Below, piece by piece: positions 9,474-19,339 of a stretch of 64,000 nt of DNA (its first letter is position 1; each line of letters opens with the position of its first letter). Below the pieces are notes generated by a model. It did not search any database. It was given only the letters and a program-made list of their open reading frames with translations, and was not told the origin of the DNA. The DNA comes from Desulfuromonadaceae bacterium (GTDB lineage: Bacteria; Desulfobacterota; Desulfuromonadia; Geobacterales; Pseudopelobacteraceae), in NCBI GenBank assembly GCA_028712075.1, contig JAQTQX010000004.1, positions 124,001 to 188,000 on the forward strand, read 5' to 3'. A program made the translations under genes and the position numbers.

Positions 9474-10406
9474 ATGGATAAAATTCACGTTGGCGGCCAA
9501 GCTGTTATAGAAGGGGTAATGATGCGGGCCCCTCGCTCGGTTGCCATTGCAGTTCGCCGTCCTGATGGTGAGATTGTCGTAAAAAGAGAGGTCGTGGCTC
9601 CCCTTTCAGAGCGGTTCCCCATTGTTAAACTGCCGATTATCAGGGGCGCTGTTGCGCTCTTCACTTCTTTGGTTATAGGCATCAAAGCGCTGAATTTTTC
9701 TGCAACAGAAGCAATGACCGACGATGAAAAGGAGCAGGAGAATAAAAAGGGGAAAGGGGGGAGCGAGCTTTCCTCTTGGGCAATGGCGGGAACCATGGCA
9801 GTAGCCTTCGGTTTCGGCATCTGCCTGTTTTTTCTTTTGCCGCTCTATCTGACAAAGCTGTTGACCCCGGTTATCGGCGACAATAATATCATCTTCAACC
9901 TTGTTGACGGTGTTATCCGTGTAGTTGTATTCCTTCTTTACATCTGGGGCATTTCACGGATGGAGGATATCCAGAGGGTTTTCCAGTATCATGGCGCCGA
10001 GCACAAATCGATTTTTGCCTTTGAAGCAGGCGTTGATTTAACTGTTGAGAACGTGCGCAGTTATAGTCGGCTGCACCCCCGCTGCGGCACCAGCTTTCTG
10101 CTGATCGTGATGCTGGTCAGCATAGCTGTGTTCTCACTGATCCCTAAACTCTGGCCGTTCTACCTCAAGGCGGGGTCACGGATCGTGCTGCTGCCGATGA
10201 TCGCCGGCATCTCCTACGAATTTCTCAAATGGAGCGCCATGAACGACACTCACCCGCTTGTCAGAATGGTTATCGCCCCTGGCTTGTCACTGCAGCGCCT
10301 GACCACGCGTGAACCTGACGACAACCAGATTGAAGTGGCCATCCGCTCGATGAATGAGGCGCTTGAACTAAATGCTGGCTACAAGGATGATCGGTTGGTG
10401 GTGTAA
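9474..10406 (+). CDS. DUF1385 family membrane protein
   Basis: A 310-aa protein of the DUF1385 family, whose function is unknown. The N-terminus has the diagnostic VGGQAVIEGVMMRAP at about residues 6-20. There is a hydrophobic segment near residues 100-125 and others around 140-160 and 205-255. A His-containing motif, QYHGAEHKS, lies near residue 180, with LHPRCGTSF after it. The start at 9474 is preferred over one 48 bp upstream inside thyX because it gives the family-typical beginning. In related genomes this gene often sits between rpmE and prfA-prmC. Here the release-factor genes do not follow. Confidence 0.85.
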   Translation: MDKIHVGGQAVIEGVMMRAPRSVAIAVRRPDGEIVVKREVVAPLSERFPIVKLPIIRGAVALFTSLVIGIKALNFSATEAMTDDEKEQENKKGKGGSELSSWAMAGTMAVAFGFGICLFFLLPLYLTKLLTPVIGDNNIIFNLVDGVIRVVVFLLYIWGISRMEDIQRVFQYHGAEHKSIFAFEAGVDLTVENVRSYSRLHPRCGTSFLLIVMLVSIAVFSLIPKLWPFYLKAGSRIVLLPMIAGISYEFLKWSAMNDTHPLVRMVIAPGLSLQRLTTREPDDNQIEVAIRSMNEALELNAGYKDDRLVV

Positions 10407-10432
10407 ACCTCACCATCACGGATTGACGTATT

Positions 10433-11311
10433 ATGCTCTCCTTTGACATTTCCCATCACGACCACTGCCGCCGCATGGAAAGTTTTCTGCGCACCTTGAT
10501 GCCGAACTCTCCGTTCAGCTATGCCCGTAAATTAATCAATAGTGGAGCTGCCAGACTGAACGGCACCGCCACATCGCCGGATACGCCCCTGATTTTTCAT
10601 GATACGGTTACCCTCAAAGAGAGCGCGGCAACCGTTGGCTACATCTCGTCAGTCAGACCTGCACTGGACATTTTGTACGAGGACGGTCACATCGTTATTG
10701 TGAACAAGCCTTCGGGAATGCCGATGCACCGCACTGCAGAATGCGAAGAGAACTTGGTGGAGAATGGCCAGAATTATATGACTGAGCGGGATACACCGTG
10801 CAAGCTGTATCCAGTCAACCGCCTGGACCGTGGCACATCGGGGTCGGTCATTCTGGCCAAAAGTTCCAGTTCTGCGGGAATATACGGCCGCCAGGTGAAA
10901 GAAACGGGACTGGACAAGCTCTATCTGGCACTGGTTCAGGGGACCCCTGACGGTTGTGGCATCATCAATGTGCCTCTCGACGAGAAAGAGTCCGAAACCC
11001 GTTACCGCATTCTGCTGCAGGGCGTGGACTGCTCTCTGTTGGCTGTCACCCCGATCAGTGGACGGATGCATCAGATTCGCCGTCATCTATCGGCAATCGG
11101 ACATCCGGTCATTGGTGACAAGCGCTACGGCGGGGGCGAACTTCCGGAATTTTCCGGGTTTGCCCTCCATTCTTTCCGAACGGCGCTTGTCCGGGAGACA
11201 GCAGTAAAATTAGCGGTTTCCGCTCCACTTGACGATGAAATGCTCTCGTTATGCAGACAACGCGGCATCGATACGGATCTGCTGTTTGAAACACTACTTC
11301 AGTTAATTTAG
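10433..11311 (+). CDS. RluA-family RNA pseudouridine synthase
   Basis: A 292-aa pseudouridine synthase. It has an N-terminal S4-like RNA-binding region (residues 20-65, NSPFSYARKLINSGAARLNG) and the catalytic RluA core. The active-site motif is VNRLDRGTSGSVILA near residue 127, with the nucleophilic Asp, and the downstream motif GRMHQIRRHLSAIGHPVIGD near residue 205. The substrate (23S rRNA, or tRNA as for TruC) cannot be assigned. It lies 27 bp after the DUF1385 gene, so it is probably co-transcribed. Confidence 0.88.
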   Translation: MLSFDISHHDHCRRMESFLRTLMPNSPFSYARKLINSGAARLNGTATSPDTPLIFHDTVTLKESAATVGYISSVRPALDILYEDGHIVIVNKPSGMPMHRTAECEENLVENGQNYMTERDTPCKLYPVNRLDRGTSGSVILAKSSSSAGIYGRQVKETGLDKLYLALVQGTPDGCGIINVPLDEKESETRYRILLQGVDCSLLAVTPISGRMHQIRRHLSAIGHPVIGDKRYGGGELPEFSGFALHSFRTALVRETAVKLAVSAPLDDEMLSLCRQRGIDTDLLFETLLQLI

Positions 11312-11338
11312 TATTTTCCTACGACAACGGGAGGCCCT

Positions 11339-12103
11339 ATGAGCGGAAAAACCATTTTCATTACCGGCGCTTCAGCCGGGTTCGGTGCCGCCTGCGCGCG
11401 CATGTTCGCCGTCAAAGGTAACCGCCTGATTCTTGCCGCGCGGCGGATCGATCATCTCCTGAAGCTCCAGGACGAATTGTCGCTCCATGCCGAAATTCAT
11501 TTAATCCCGCTCGATGTGCGTGATCGTGAAGCGGTTAAGGGAGCTGTTGAAGGCTTACCGGAGCGTTTTCGCGCTATTGACATCCTTATCAACAACGCCG
11601 GGCTGGCATTGGGGCTGGAACCTGCTTACCTGGTGAACCCTGACGACTGGGACACTATGGTGGATACCAACATCAAAGGGGTGATGTACTGCACGCGCTT
11701 TGTACTGCCCGGTATGGTCAGCCGAAATAGCGGCCACATTGTCAATATCAGCTCTACTGCGAGTGACTGGCCCTATCCGGGCGGCAACGTATACGGTGGT
11801 ACCAAAGCCTTTGTCACGCAGTTTTCCCGCAATCTGCGCTGCGATCTGCTCGGTACACGGGTGCGGGTTTCCTGCATTCAGCCCGGGATGGCTGAAACCG
11901 AATTTTCAAAGGTGCGGTTCAAAGGCAATGAAGAGAAAGCTGCCGGCGTGTATCAGGGAACGGAGCCGTTGACCGCGGAAGATATTGCTGAAACGGTGCG
12001 CTGGATAACCAGCCAGCCGCCTCATGTCAACATAAATACGCTTGAATTGATGTCGATTGACCAGACATGGGGACCGTTTGCCATCCACAGGGAACAGAAA
12101 TAA
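11339..12103 (+). CDS. Short-chain dehydrogenase/reductase, YdfG-like
   Basis: A 254-aa classical SDR. The cofactor loop is TGASAGFGAACARMFA at residues 8-23, followed by NNAGLALG near 84. The catalytic Ser and Tyr-x3-Lys (VYGGTKAF) lie near residues 139 and 152. Basic residues after the second strand (AARR) suggest NADP(H). The overall pattern, including QPGMAETEFS, is that of YdfG-type dehydrogenases acting on L-allo-threonine, serine or 3-hydroxy acids. A good GGGAGG site precedes the ATG. It is followed after 20 bp by the RRM gene. Confidence 0.85.
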   Translation: MSGKTIFITGASAGFGAACARMFAVKGNRLILAARRIDHLLKLQDELSLHAEIHLIPLDVRDREAVKGAVEGLPERFRAIDILINNAGLALGLEPAYLVNPDDWDTMVDTNIKGVMYCTRFVLPGMVSRNSGHIVNISSTASDWPYPGGNVYGGTKAFVTQFSRNLRCDLLGTRVRVSCIQPGMAETEFSKVRFKGNEEKAAGVYQGTEPLTAEDIAETVRWITSQPPHVNINTLELMSIDQTWGPFAIHREQK

Positions 12104-12123
12104 GGAATACAAGGATTATTGAC

Positions 12124-12735
12124 ATGGCAAAAGAACTCTACGTTGGACATATTTCGGAACAGGCTACTGAAGAAGATCTGCGCAAGCTTTTTGAGGTGAT
12201 GGGGGTTGTCACGTCGGTACACCTGATTGTCGATCAGGATACCGGTGAGTTCAAACGGTGCGGCTATGTCCGGATGCTGTCGGAGGCTGATCTGAATGAG
12301 GTGGTAGAAACATTGGACGGTACCTGGCTGATTGACCGCTGCATCGTTGTCAGCATTGCCAAACCGCAGAAAGACCGCCCGGCCAAGACTCCATTTGTCA
12401 GGAGAAAACCGCCGATGGGTACACGCCAGGTAGCAAATGAGGCAAGCGGCGCGGGCAAACGACCGTTAACGTCACCGAACGCCAAAAATCCAGCTCGTCC
12501 GGTGGCAGAAGAAACGACGAAAAGCACGAGAAGTTCACGGCCGGCTGTCAAAGAGGCAGCAAAAACCGGGCGTTCCTCCGCAGCAAAAGAGGCGGTCAGA
12601 AAATTCCGTCCTGCCATAGCGAAGGACGCAGCCAAAAGTGGGCGTTTAGCACCATCAGCAAAGCGCACCGGACGTCCAGCCAGTAACAAGCAGCAGGGAG
12701 ATGGGCCACGCCCGCCTGCCAAAGGGCGCAGATAA
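12124..12735 (+). CDS. RRM RNA-binding protein with long basic Ala/Lys/Arg/Pro tail
   Basis: A 203-aa protein starting MAKELYVGHI at the ATG at 12124. Residues 3-80 form an RNA-recognition motif: RNP2 reads LYVGHI, and RNP1 reads KRCGYVRM, a degenerate form with Cys and Tyr in place of the usual Gly-Phe. The remaining 120 residues are low-complexity and strongly basic. They carry loosely repeated blocks such as KEAAKTGRSS, KEAVRKFRP and KDAAKSGRL and look disordered. Bacterial RRM proteins are usually about 90 aa, so the tail is unusual. RNA binding is likely; targets are unknown. Confidence 0.85.
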   Translation: MAKELYVGHISEQATEEDLRKLFEVMGVVTSVHLIVDQDTGEFKRCGYVRMLSEADLNEVVETLDGTWLIDRCIVVSIAKPQKDRPAKTPFVRRKPPMGTRQVANEASGAGKRPLTSPNAKNPARPVAEETTKSTRSSRPAVKEAAKTGRSSAAKEAVRKFRPAIAKDAAKSGRLAPSAKRTGRPASNKQQGDGPRPPAKGRR

Positions 12736-12774
12736 GACGCTGCAATTTTTTTGCTGTTCATCAAGGAGTATTTC

Positions 12775-14439
12775 ATGAAAAATATGCGCTGTTTCCTGTT
12801 GCTGGTTCTTTTTGTCACTCCTGCTCTCTCCTTCTCTGCTGAACTGAAACGGATTCCGGCATCTTCACGCATAACTGCGGTTACTGTCTTCGGCGACTGC
12901 GCCCAGACAACCCGCAGCAGCCTCCTCACCGTTACGTCGGGAACCTATCTGATCTCTTTTGAAGCCTTGCCTGTCTTGATGCTTGATGACTCGGTGCGGG
13001 TAGAAGGGACAGGGACAGCAGCGGCAACGATCACCGGGCTGGAGATCAAGAGGACTTTTATGGCACAGAGTGGAGAAAAGCGGGTTCAGGAACTGCAAGA
13101 GGAAATTCTCCGCTTGGAAAAGAAATCCGATACACTTGATGCAAAAAAAGCCGGCATAGCAGCCCAGAAAATGTTTCTCGAATCGATTCGTGTCGCATGG
13201 GGAGACCGCATTTCCAAGGAACTGGCGATAGGTCGGCCGACGTTGGCGGAACTACAGGACGCGTCCGGCTTTGTCGGTACCGGGGTCATACGTGCCGAAG
13301 AACAGACTCGTGATGTCGAGTTTGAAATAAAAGGGATTAAGGACAAGGTCGATGCGTTGCGACGCCAACAAAACGCAGCCACCGGCTCAGGAAGGAAAGA
13401 AAGCAAAACTGTCGAGGTAGCGGTTGAGATAACCCGCCCTGGAAGCCTAACACTTGGACTTGTTACAATGATTCCCCAAGCAGGCTGGGAACCTGTCTAC
13501 GATGTCCGTCTGGCGGCCAACGCCAAAACTGCCGAATTGACCTTTCGTGCTCAGGTACGTCAGCAGACCGGCGAGGAGTGGAACAACGTCGATCTTACCC
13601 TTTCTACTGCCCGACCGGCAGTCGGTGGAGCTCCTCCGGAATTGTACCCTTGGCGGATATCTCTGTATCGACCGCAACCGTCCATGCAGTCCCGGATACT
13701 AATGACTTCCCCGGCGACATCTGCCCGGGCCAAAAAAGACAGCCGCGTGCAATTTGAAGACGCCGGCCTGAACGAAATGAACGTACTTGACGCTCCGGCG
13801 GCTTTTGCTACGGCGCTGGTCAATGAGGAGCGATCGTCTGTCTCCTTTCACGTTCCCCGCTCTCTCGATATACCTTCCGACGGCGCAAGCCACAGCACGG
13901 TAGTCGCTATGGAACAACTGCCAGTCCGTATTGAATACCTGGCCGTCCCGAAACTCTCACCGGCAGTTTTTCTCAGGGCTGAGCTTGTCAACCGCGCCAT
14001 TTATCCACTGCTTTCGGGCAGGATTAATGCCTTCGTCGGAAACAGCTTCACCGGCAGTTCACAGTTGAAAAAGGTCGCTGCCGGTGAAAAGTTTGAGCTG
14101 TTTTTCGGTAATGACGACCAGGTGACGGTGAAACGGGAAGAAATGAAGCAGCATAAGGAAGGTCGACTGTTCGGCAAAAGCCAGGTCAGCTACCGCTATC
14201 GTTTTAAACTGGGCAATTTCCGCACGGAGCCACTAACCCTGACCCTGCGTGATCAACTGCCGCTTGCCGGCAATGAGGAGATAAACGTTTCGCTGGATGA
14301 ACCGTCTCTCAAGCCTGATGAAGTAAAAAATGATGGTACAATAATCTGGAAGACTCCGCTCCAGGCGGGAGAAAAGAAGGAGTTGACCTTCGGCATCCTG
14401 GTGGAATACCCGAAGGAGCGGGAAATTACGGGATTATAA
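12775..14439 (+). CDS. DUF4139/MuiA-like exported protein
   Basis: A 554-aa protein with a clear signal peptide (MKNMRCFLLLVLFVTPALSFSA, cut near residue 22). A DUF4140-like N-terminal domain with a coiled coil (about residues 100-200, many Glu/Lys/Gln) follows, then a DUF4139 domain (RPGSLTLGLVTMIPQAGWEPVYDV onward). The family includes the mucoidy inhibitor MuiA. Biochemical function is not known, and an extracytoplasmic location is expected. The start at 12775 has AAGGAG at good spacing. The C-terminal half is beta-rich with RQQTGEEWNNVDLTLSTARP near 263, a family hallmark. Confidence 0.85.
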   Translation: MKNMRCFLLLVLFVTPALSFSAELKRIPASSRITAVTVFGDCAQTTRSSLLTVTSGTYLISFEALPVLMLDDSVRVEGTGTAAATITGLEIKRTFMAQSGEKRVQELQEEILRLEKKSDTLDAKKAGIAAQKMFLESIRVAWGDRISKELAIGRPTLAELQDASGFVGTGVIRAEEQTRDVEFEIKGIKDKVDALRRQQNAATGSGRKESKTVEVAVEITRPGSLTLGLVTMIPQAGWEPVYDVRLAANAKTAELTFRAQVRQQTGEEWNNVDLTLSTARPAVGGAPPELYPWRISLYRPQPSMQSRILMTSPATSARAKKDSRVQFEDAGLNEMNVLDAPAAFATALVNEERSSVSFHVPRSLDIPSDGASHSTVVAMEQLPVRIEYLAVPKLSPAVFLRAELVNRAIYPLLSGRINAFVGNSFTGSSQLKKVAAGEKFELFFGNDDQVTVKREEMKQHKEGRLFGKSQVSYRYRFKLGNFRTEPLTLTLRDQLPLAGNEEINVSLDEPSLKPDEVKNDGTIIWKTPLQAGEKKELTFGILVEYPKEREITGL

Positions 14440-14499
14440 ACCCCACGTTTCAAGCGACACACAGGAAATGATCATATCTCCGGCAGGAGGAGAAGAAAA

Positions 14500-15633
14500 A
14501 TGTCAAAGGATCAAGATGCCGCCACAGAGATGAGCAGCGTTATCGAACTATCGAAACAGGGGCATGCACTGCTTAAGGCACAGCGTTTTGCTGAAGCACA
14601 CTCGGTATTTCAAAAGGCATTGACGCTGGACCCGAAAAATCCGTACGTGCTGACCGGTATGGGTGACCTGTTGCGGCAGAAAAAAGACTTCCCCGGGGCG
14701 GAACAGTATTACCTGCAGGTTCTCAGTCGCGACCCGCATAACCTCTTTTCTCTGCGCGGTCTTGGTGATACCCTGCGTGGCCAGTATCGCTTCAAGGAGG
14801 CGATTCACTATTGGGAGCTGTACCTCAATGAGCACCACCAAACCGATATCTTTGTCCTGACGCGGATTGCAGACGGGTATAAAACTCTTGATGACTACGA
14901 ACATTCACTCACTTACTATCAGCGAGCACTCGGCCTCAGGCCTAACGATCGGTACGCTCTGATAGGTCTGGCGGATCTGTATAGGAAAAAAGGACTTGAT
15001 GAGCTGGCAATCCAGCAGTACGAAAAAGCGGTGGCTAACGGTGTCACGATGGTCAGCATCCTGACCATCGTTGCGAACCTGTACTGGAAGCAGAATAATT
15101 TTGAAAAGGCCAAGTCGTATTACAAGATGGCTTTACAGCAGGAACCGCACAATTTTCATGCTCTGTACGGGCTCGGCAATTATTATCGTATCATGCATAA
15201 TTACCAACTGGCGGTCGAGCTCTGGGAGCAGATTGTTGCAAACAATGCTGGTACCGTCAACCTGCTGGCTCGGCTTGGCGACGCGTACCGGAATCTCGGG
15301 CGGCTTGACGACGCTGAACGCACCTATTGCAAAGGGCTGGAGCGTGGCTACGATAAGTTCACTCTTGCCGGCATGATGAAACTGCATTGTCAGACGGGGC
15401 GACTGCAGGATGCCTGTACCTGCTATGACGAACTGTTGAGCAATGAAGGCGAAGATTCCCGTTTTTTTGCCGAAGCGAGCCAGTTACTTCTTCAGCATGG
15501 TTGCCGCGACATGGCCCTGGATTTTCTCCGGCATGTTGCAGAGGTGCAAACTCATTCGCCTGCTATCTGCCACATGGTACACGAGAACATTTCACATCTT
15601 TTGGCAGAACAGGATTCCTCCGAGCCAAAGTAA
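14500..15633 (+). CDS. Tetratricopeptide repeat protein
   Basis: A 377-aa protein made almost entirely of TPR units; at least eight are visible from about residue 20 to 330. They carry the usual small/aromatic pattern, for example FAEAHSVFQKALTLDPKNP and YEHSLTYYQRALGLRPNDR. There is no signal peptide or membrane helix, so it is probably a cytoplasmic scaffold. A good GGAGGAG site precedes the ATG. It converges on rlmI with a 16-bp gap. No partner can be named. Confidence 0.85.
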   Translation: MSKDQDAATEMSSVIELSKQGHALLKAQRFAEAHSVFQKALTLDPKNPYVLTGMGDLLRQKKDFPGAEQYYLQVLSRDPHNLFSLRGLGDTLRGQYRFKEAIHYWELYLNEHHQTDIFVLTRIADGYKTLDDYEHSLTYYQRALGLRPNDRYALIGLADLYRKKGLDELAIQQYEKAVANGVTMVSILTIVANLYWKQNNFEKAKSYYKMALQQEPHNFHALYGLGNYYRIMHNYQLAVELWEQIVANNAGTVNLLARLGDAYRNLGRLDDAERTYCKGLERGYDKFTLAGMMKLHCQTGRLQDACTCYDELLSNEGEDSRFFAEASQLLLQHGCRDMALDFLRHVAEVQTHSPAICHMVHENISHLLAEQDSSEPK

Positions 15634-15649
15634 TAGCAACTCCATCCGG

Positions 15650-16825
15650 TCAGACCGCCTGGAGAACACAGCACTTGAGGTATTCCGACTCCGGAAATTT
15701 CAGAAGCACCGGGTGGTCCGCCGCCTGTGAACGGGTTTCCACCAAACGTACGTCACGTTTGGCTAAACGTGCCGCCTGGGTCAATACTTCGCGAAACGCT
15801 TCACGTCCCATATGGAATGAGCAGGAGCAGGTAATCAGGTAACCACCAGGTTCCAGCAACTCCAACGCCCGGCGATTGACCGTCAAATACCCCTTCGTTG
15901 CTTCGGCGATATTCCTGCGGTTCTTGACAAAGGCCGGTGGGTCCATGACGATCACACCAAAACGCCTTCCTTCCCGATACAGAGAGCGAAGCCGCTCAAA
16001 TGCATCGCATTCCTCAAACCGCATCAAGTCAGACACCCCATTCAGCCCCGCATTGATGACGGCCTGCGCCACCGCCTGGGCCGAAATATCAATACCGAGT
16101 GCGGACTTTGCCCCGAACGAAGCGGCATGTACCCCCCATCCGCCGGTATAACAGAAACAGTCGAGGACGTTTTTTCCCGAGCAGATATCCCGCAGTAGCA
16201 GATGATTCTGCTTTTGATCAAGAAAACCGCCTGTTTTCTGCCCTCTCCTCAGGCTGATCTGGAAGCGAAGCCCGTTTTCTTCCATTTCGATACGTTCAGG
16301 AATATCACCCCACAGCAGCTCAACCTTTTCCTCCAACCCTTCTAGCGTGCGAACGGCTACATCATTGCGGGCAATAATACCTGCCGGGTTGAATACTCTG
16401 CGCAATGCATCGGTAATCTGCTGGCGCCGACAGTCCATCCCTGCCGAGAGGAGTTGCAGTGAAAGACAATCTCCGTATTTGTCCACCACCAGTCCCGGCA
16501 GAAAATCGCTCTCACCATAAACGGCCCGGAAGGTAGCCAGCCCTGGATAGCGTGCCGTGCGATGGGCCAGAGCACCGGCAATGCTCCGTTCAAAGAAATC
16601 CACAGAATCAATATCTTCCCTCTGTCGGGAAACAAGTCGGAAAGCAATCAGTGAATGTGGGTTGTAGTGACCCAGACCGATAAAAGAGCCCGATGCGTCG
16701 TACAGCTCAGCCACAATTCCGGGGGAGCTTTCTCCGGCAACTTCGTGGATTTCATTGCTGAAAACCCAGGGGTGCCCAGATTTTATTCTGCGTTCCTCAT
16801 TTTTTTTGAGGGTGATTCTGATCAT
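15650..16825 (-). CDS. rlmI: 23S rRNA (cytosine-1962-C5)-methyltransferase RlmI-like
   Basis: A 391-aa class I methyltransferase with an N-terminal PUA domain (residues 1-75, RIKSGHPWVFSNEI). The Rossmann SAM site VLDCFCYTGGWGVHAA is near residue 220 and the catalytic motif MDPPAFVKN near residue 295. A Cys in ITCSCSFHM near 340 is the expected nucleophile region. The start is taken at 16825 (MIRITLKKNEE), which has AAGGA upstream and matches the family N-terminus. Orthologues methylate C1962 of 23S rRNA; related YwbD/RlmK-type enzymes are the alternative. Confidence 0.88.
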   Translation of the reverse strand: MIRITLKKNEERRIKSGHPWVFSNEIHEVAGESSPGIVAELYDASGSFIGLGHYNPHSLIAFRLVSRQREDIDSVDFFERSIAGALAHRTARYPGLATFRAVYGESDFLPGLVVDKYGDCLSLQLLSAGMDCRRQQITDALRRVFNPAGIIARNDVAVRTLEGLEEKVELLWGDIPERIEMEENGLRFQISLRRGQKTGGFLDQKQNHLLLRDICSGKNVLDCFCYTGGWGVHAASFGAKSALGIDISAQAVAQAVINAGLNGVSDLMRFEECDAFERLRSLYREGRRFGVIVMDPPAFVKNRRNIAEATKGYLTVNRRALELLEPGGYLITCSCSFHMGREAFREVLTQAARLAKRDVRLVETRSQAADHPVLLKFPESEYLKCCVLQAV

Positions 16826-16959
16826 AGGATATTCCTTCGCGAACAAGCGTCTACACGATGTCAATAATTTCAGCAGGTATGCTATCGGTCATGCTTGACA
16901 GTCGACCCCTTGTACACCATTATGGCGAAAATTACTCTTCTAACAGCAGAGGAACCTGC

Positions 16960-17586
16960 ATGATCGATTCTGGAATACTTCTCATTTTTTTTACCACATC
17001 AATACTGCTCGCTCTCTCCCCCGGGCCGGATAACCTGTTTGTCATGACCCAGGCAGCCCAGCAGGGGCGCACAGCCGGATTGCTTGTCACCCTGGGGCTC
17101 TGCACCGGCCTTCTCTTTCATACAGCAGCGGTGACCTTTGGATTAGCTGCACTCTTCAAGGCGTCGGCTGAGGCATTCACGCTTCTGAAGTTTGTTGGCG
17201 CCGGATATCTGCTGTATCTGGCATGGCTTTCCTTCCGGGCCGGAACAGTGGCAAGTGCGGCGCCAACAATCAATCTCCTCAGTTCAGCGACACTCTATCG
17301 ACGCGGCATCATCATGAATATTACCAATCCCAAGGTGTCAATCTTCTTTCTCGCTTTTCTGCCGCAATTCACCGATCCTGCCAGAGGGGCATTGTCCGCT
17401 CAACTCCTGCTGCTGGGGGTGATATTCATCATCGCCACGGTCATCGTGTTTGGCGCGATTAGCATTTTGGCAGGATTTTTTGGAGAGCAGTTTCGGAAGT
17501 CTGAATTTGCCCAGAAGGTTCTTAATCGTGCGGCTGCCAGCATTTTCTCAGGTCTGGCATTGAAACTGGTACTGGCACAGCGTTAA
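16960..17586 (+). CDS. LysE/RhtB family amino-acid exporter
   Basis: A 208-aa inner-membrane protein with about six hydrophobic segments, the normal length and topology of the LysE/RhtB family. The signature LSPGPDNLFVMTQAAQQG lies at residues 19-36, and NITNPKVSIFFLAFLPQF near residue 120 is the second family motif. The ATG at 16960 with GAGGAACC upstream is chosen over longer openings. The exported solute cannot be told. It is convergent with the signalling operon and separated from it by a 12-bp stem hairpin. Confidence 0.88.
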   Translation: MIDSGILLIFFTTSILLALSPGPDNLFVMTQAAQQGRTAGLLVTLGLCTGLLFHTAAVTFGLAALFKASAEAFTLLKFVGAGYLLYLAWLSFRAGTVASAAPTINLLSSATLYRRGIIMNITNPKVSIFFLAFLPQFTDPARGALSAQLLLLGVIFIIATVIVFGAISILAGFFGEQFRKSEFAQKVLNRAAASIFSGLALKLVLAQR

Positions 17587-17596
17587 GGTTTATCAG

Positions 17597-17630
17597 CAAA
17601 GTCCATCCAGAGGTATCAGGATGGACTTTG
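17597..17630. terminator. Bidirectional terminator-like hairpin
   Basis: A perfect 12-bp inverted repeat (CAAAGTCCATCC / GGATGGACTTTG, ten-base loop) lies exactly between two convergent genes. The tails are not T-rich, so it may stop transcripts with Rho or only protect 3' ends. Confidence 0.6.
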
Positions 17631-17663
17631 TGAGGTAATGTAACAACAAAAATAGCGTAGACA

Positions 17664-19328
17664 CTATCGGTCCAATATTTCCCGCACTTTCAGGGCAAGT
17701 TCAGAGGGGGCCAGCGGCTTCATCACCAGCAAAGCATTCTCATTTAGCAGATGCCTTTCATTGATGACGTCGTATGGATACCCGGAAATAAACAGAATTC
17801 TGGCATTCTCATTTATTCCTCTGATTTCAAGAGCCGCTTCCGGGCCGTTTTTGCGCGGCATGATAACATCCATCAGCACCAGATCGACTTTATTCCCTAT
17901 TTCGCGGTACCGAGTTACCGCTTCCCTGCCATCAGACGCCTGATAAACGGTGTATCCAAGCGTAGTCAGAAAAAGGTTCAAATATTCCCGGATCGATTCT
18001 TCATTATCAACGACCAGAATCGTTTCGCTTCCGCCGGGAGGCTTGACGTACGAGGGAGCAACATCTCCAATTCCAGCCTCTTCAACCGTCAGCGGCAGAA
18101 GGATGCGGAATGCTGTTCCCTGCCCCGGCTCGCTGTACACATGAATATGCCCGTTATGCTGCAGAATGATCCCGTAGACAATTGCAAGCCCGAGACCTGT
18201 ACCCCGGCCAGGCTCTTTGGTGGTAAAAAACGGCTCGAAAATATGTTGGATAGTATCTGAATCCATACCGACGCCGGTATCGGACACGGAAAGTAGCGCA
18301 TAACACCCCGGAGTCCCATAGCCATGCATACGAATGAACGCTTCATCAATAACAATTGTTTTTGTTTCCACCGAAAGCGTCCCCCCTTGCGGCATGGCAT
18401 CATGAGAATTCACGGCCAGATTCATCAATACCTGTTCAATGTGGCCTCTGTCAGCCATAATGGGGATCTTATCAGATGCAGGGGAGATGCTGAGGATAAT
18501 ATCATCTCCGACCACGCGACGGAGTAAAGTTTCCACTCCTGAGACGGCATTGTTCAAATCCAATAGCTGCAGCTTTACCGGCTGCTTTCGGCTGAAAGCC
18601 AGTAGGCTGCCTGTCAAATTTATTGCCCTGTCGGCAGCGTTAAGAATATGATCCAGTTTGTCGCGTTCGCCATCGGCCAAAGTACTCTTCATCCGCATGA
18701 TGCCGCCATAACCGATGATAACCGTCAGAATATTGTTGAAATCATGGGCTATGCCAGCCGAAAAACGTCCGATCGCTTCCATCTTCTGCGCCTGCCGCAA
18801 CTGTTCTTCCAGTTTTTTCTGTTCGACAATACTCTGTTCCAACTCCCGATTTGCCTGCTCCAGATCAGCCATTTTCTTTTCAAGCTTGCGGAAGAGCGCC
18901 TCGCTATACTCCTTCAGCATCCCGGTATCATCAGGAAGAGAGGTGCTGCTGTTTACCGTTGATCCTGCCAGCACATCGCGTATAACAGCCATCAGACCTT
19001 CCGGTTCCATCGGTTTGATTAAAAACCGGTCCGCACCAAGACTCAACGCCAGTTCTTCATCTCTTTTCTCCGTAAAGGTTGCTGTGTAAAAGATGAACGG
19101 TATGGATTTCAGGCGCTCGTCACAGCGCCACTCCCGGCATAACGTATAACCATCCATTACGGGCATGAGGATATCACTGATGATCAGGGCAGGAACTGTT
19201 TCACGTGCCAAAAGGAGGGCCTCCGTACCATTTAAGGCCGATGCCACTTCAAAACCGTTCCCTTTCAGGAGAACCTCAAGAAAATAGAGGTTGTCAGGAA
19301 TATCATCAACGATCAGAACTCGCTGCAT
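17664..19328 (-). CDS. Hybrid REC-histidine kinase-REC signalling protein
   Basis: A 554-aa cytoplasmic hybrid. An N-terminal receiver (residues 1-120, phospho-Asp in [12 protein letters not shown]) leads to a short coiled coil (130-180). The HisKA domain follows with the phospho-His in [13 protein letters not shown] near 192. The ATPase domain has DTGVGMD and [12 protein letters not shown] near 350-385. The C-terminal receiver begins near 430 ([12 protein letters not shown]). There is no membrane segment or sensor domain, so input probably comes by phosphotransfer to the first receiver. It is the last gene of a three-gene signalling operon, 11 bp after the single-REC gene. Confidence 0.88.
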   Translation of the reverse strand: MQRVLIVDDIPDNLYFLEVLLKGNGFEVASALNGTEALLLARETVPALIISDILMPVMDGYTLCREWRCDERLKSIPFIFYTATFTEKRDEELALSLGADRFLIKPMEPEGLMAVIRDVLAGSTVNSSTSLPDDTGMLKEYSEALFRKLEKKMADLEQANRELEQSIVEQKKLEEQLRQAQKMEAIGRFSAGIAHDFNNILTVIIGYGGIMRMKSTLADGERDKLDHILNAADRAINLTGSLLAFSRKQPVKLQLLDLNNAVSGVETLLRRVVGDDIILSISPASDKIPIMADRGHIEQVLMNLAVNSHDAMPQGGTLSVETKTIVIDEAFIRMHGYGTPGCYALLSVSDTGVGMDSDTIQHIFEPFFTTKEPGRGTGLGLAIVYGIILQHNGHIHVYSEPGQGTAFRILLPLTVEEAGIGDVAPSYVKPPGGSETILVVDNEESIREYLNLFLTTLGYTVYQASDGREAVTRYREIGNKVDLVLMDVIMPRKNGPEAALEIRGINENARILFISGYPYDVINERHLLNENALLVMKPLAPSELALKVREILDR

Positions 19329-19339
19329 TGCGTTACTCC

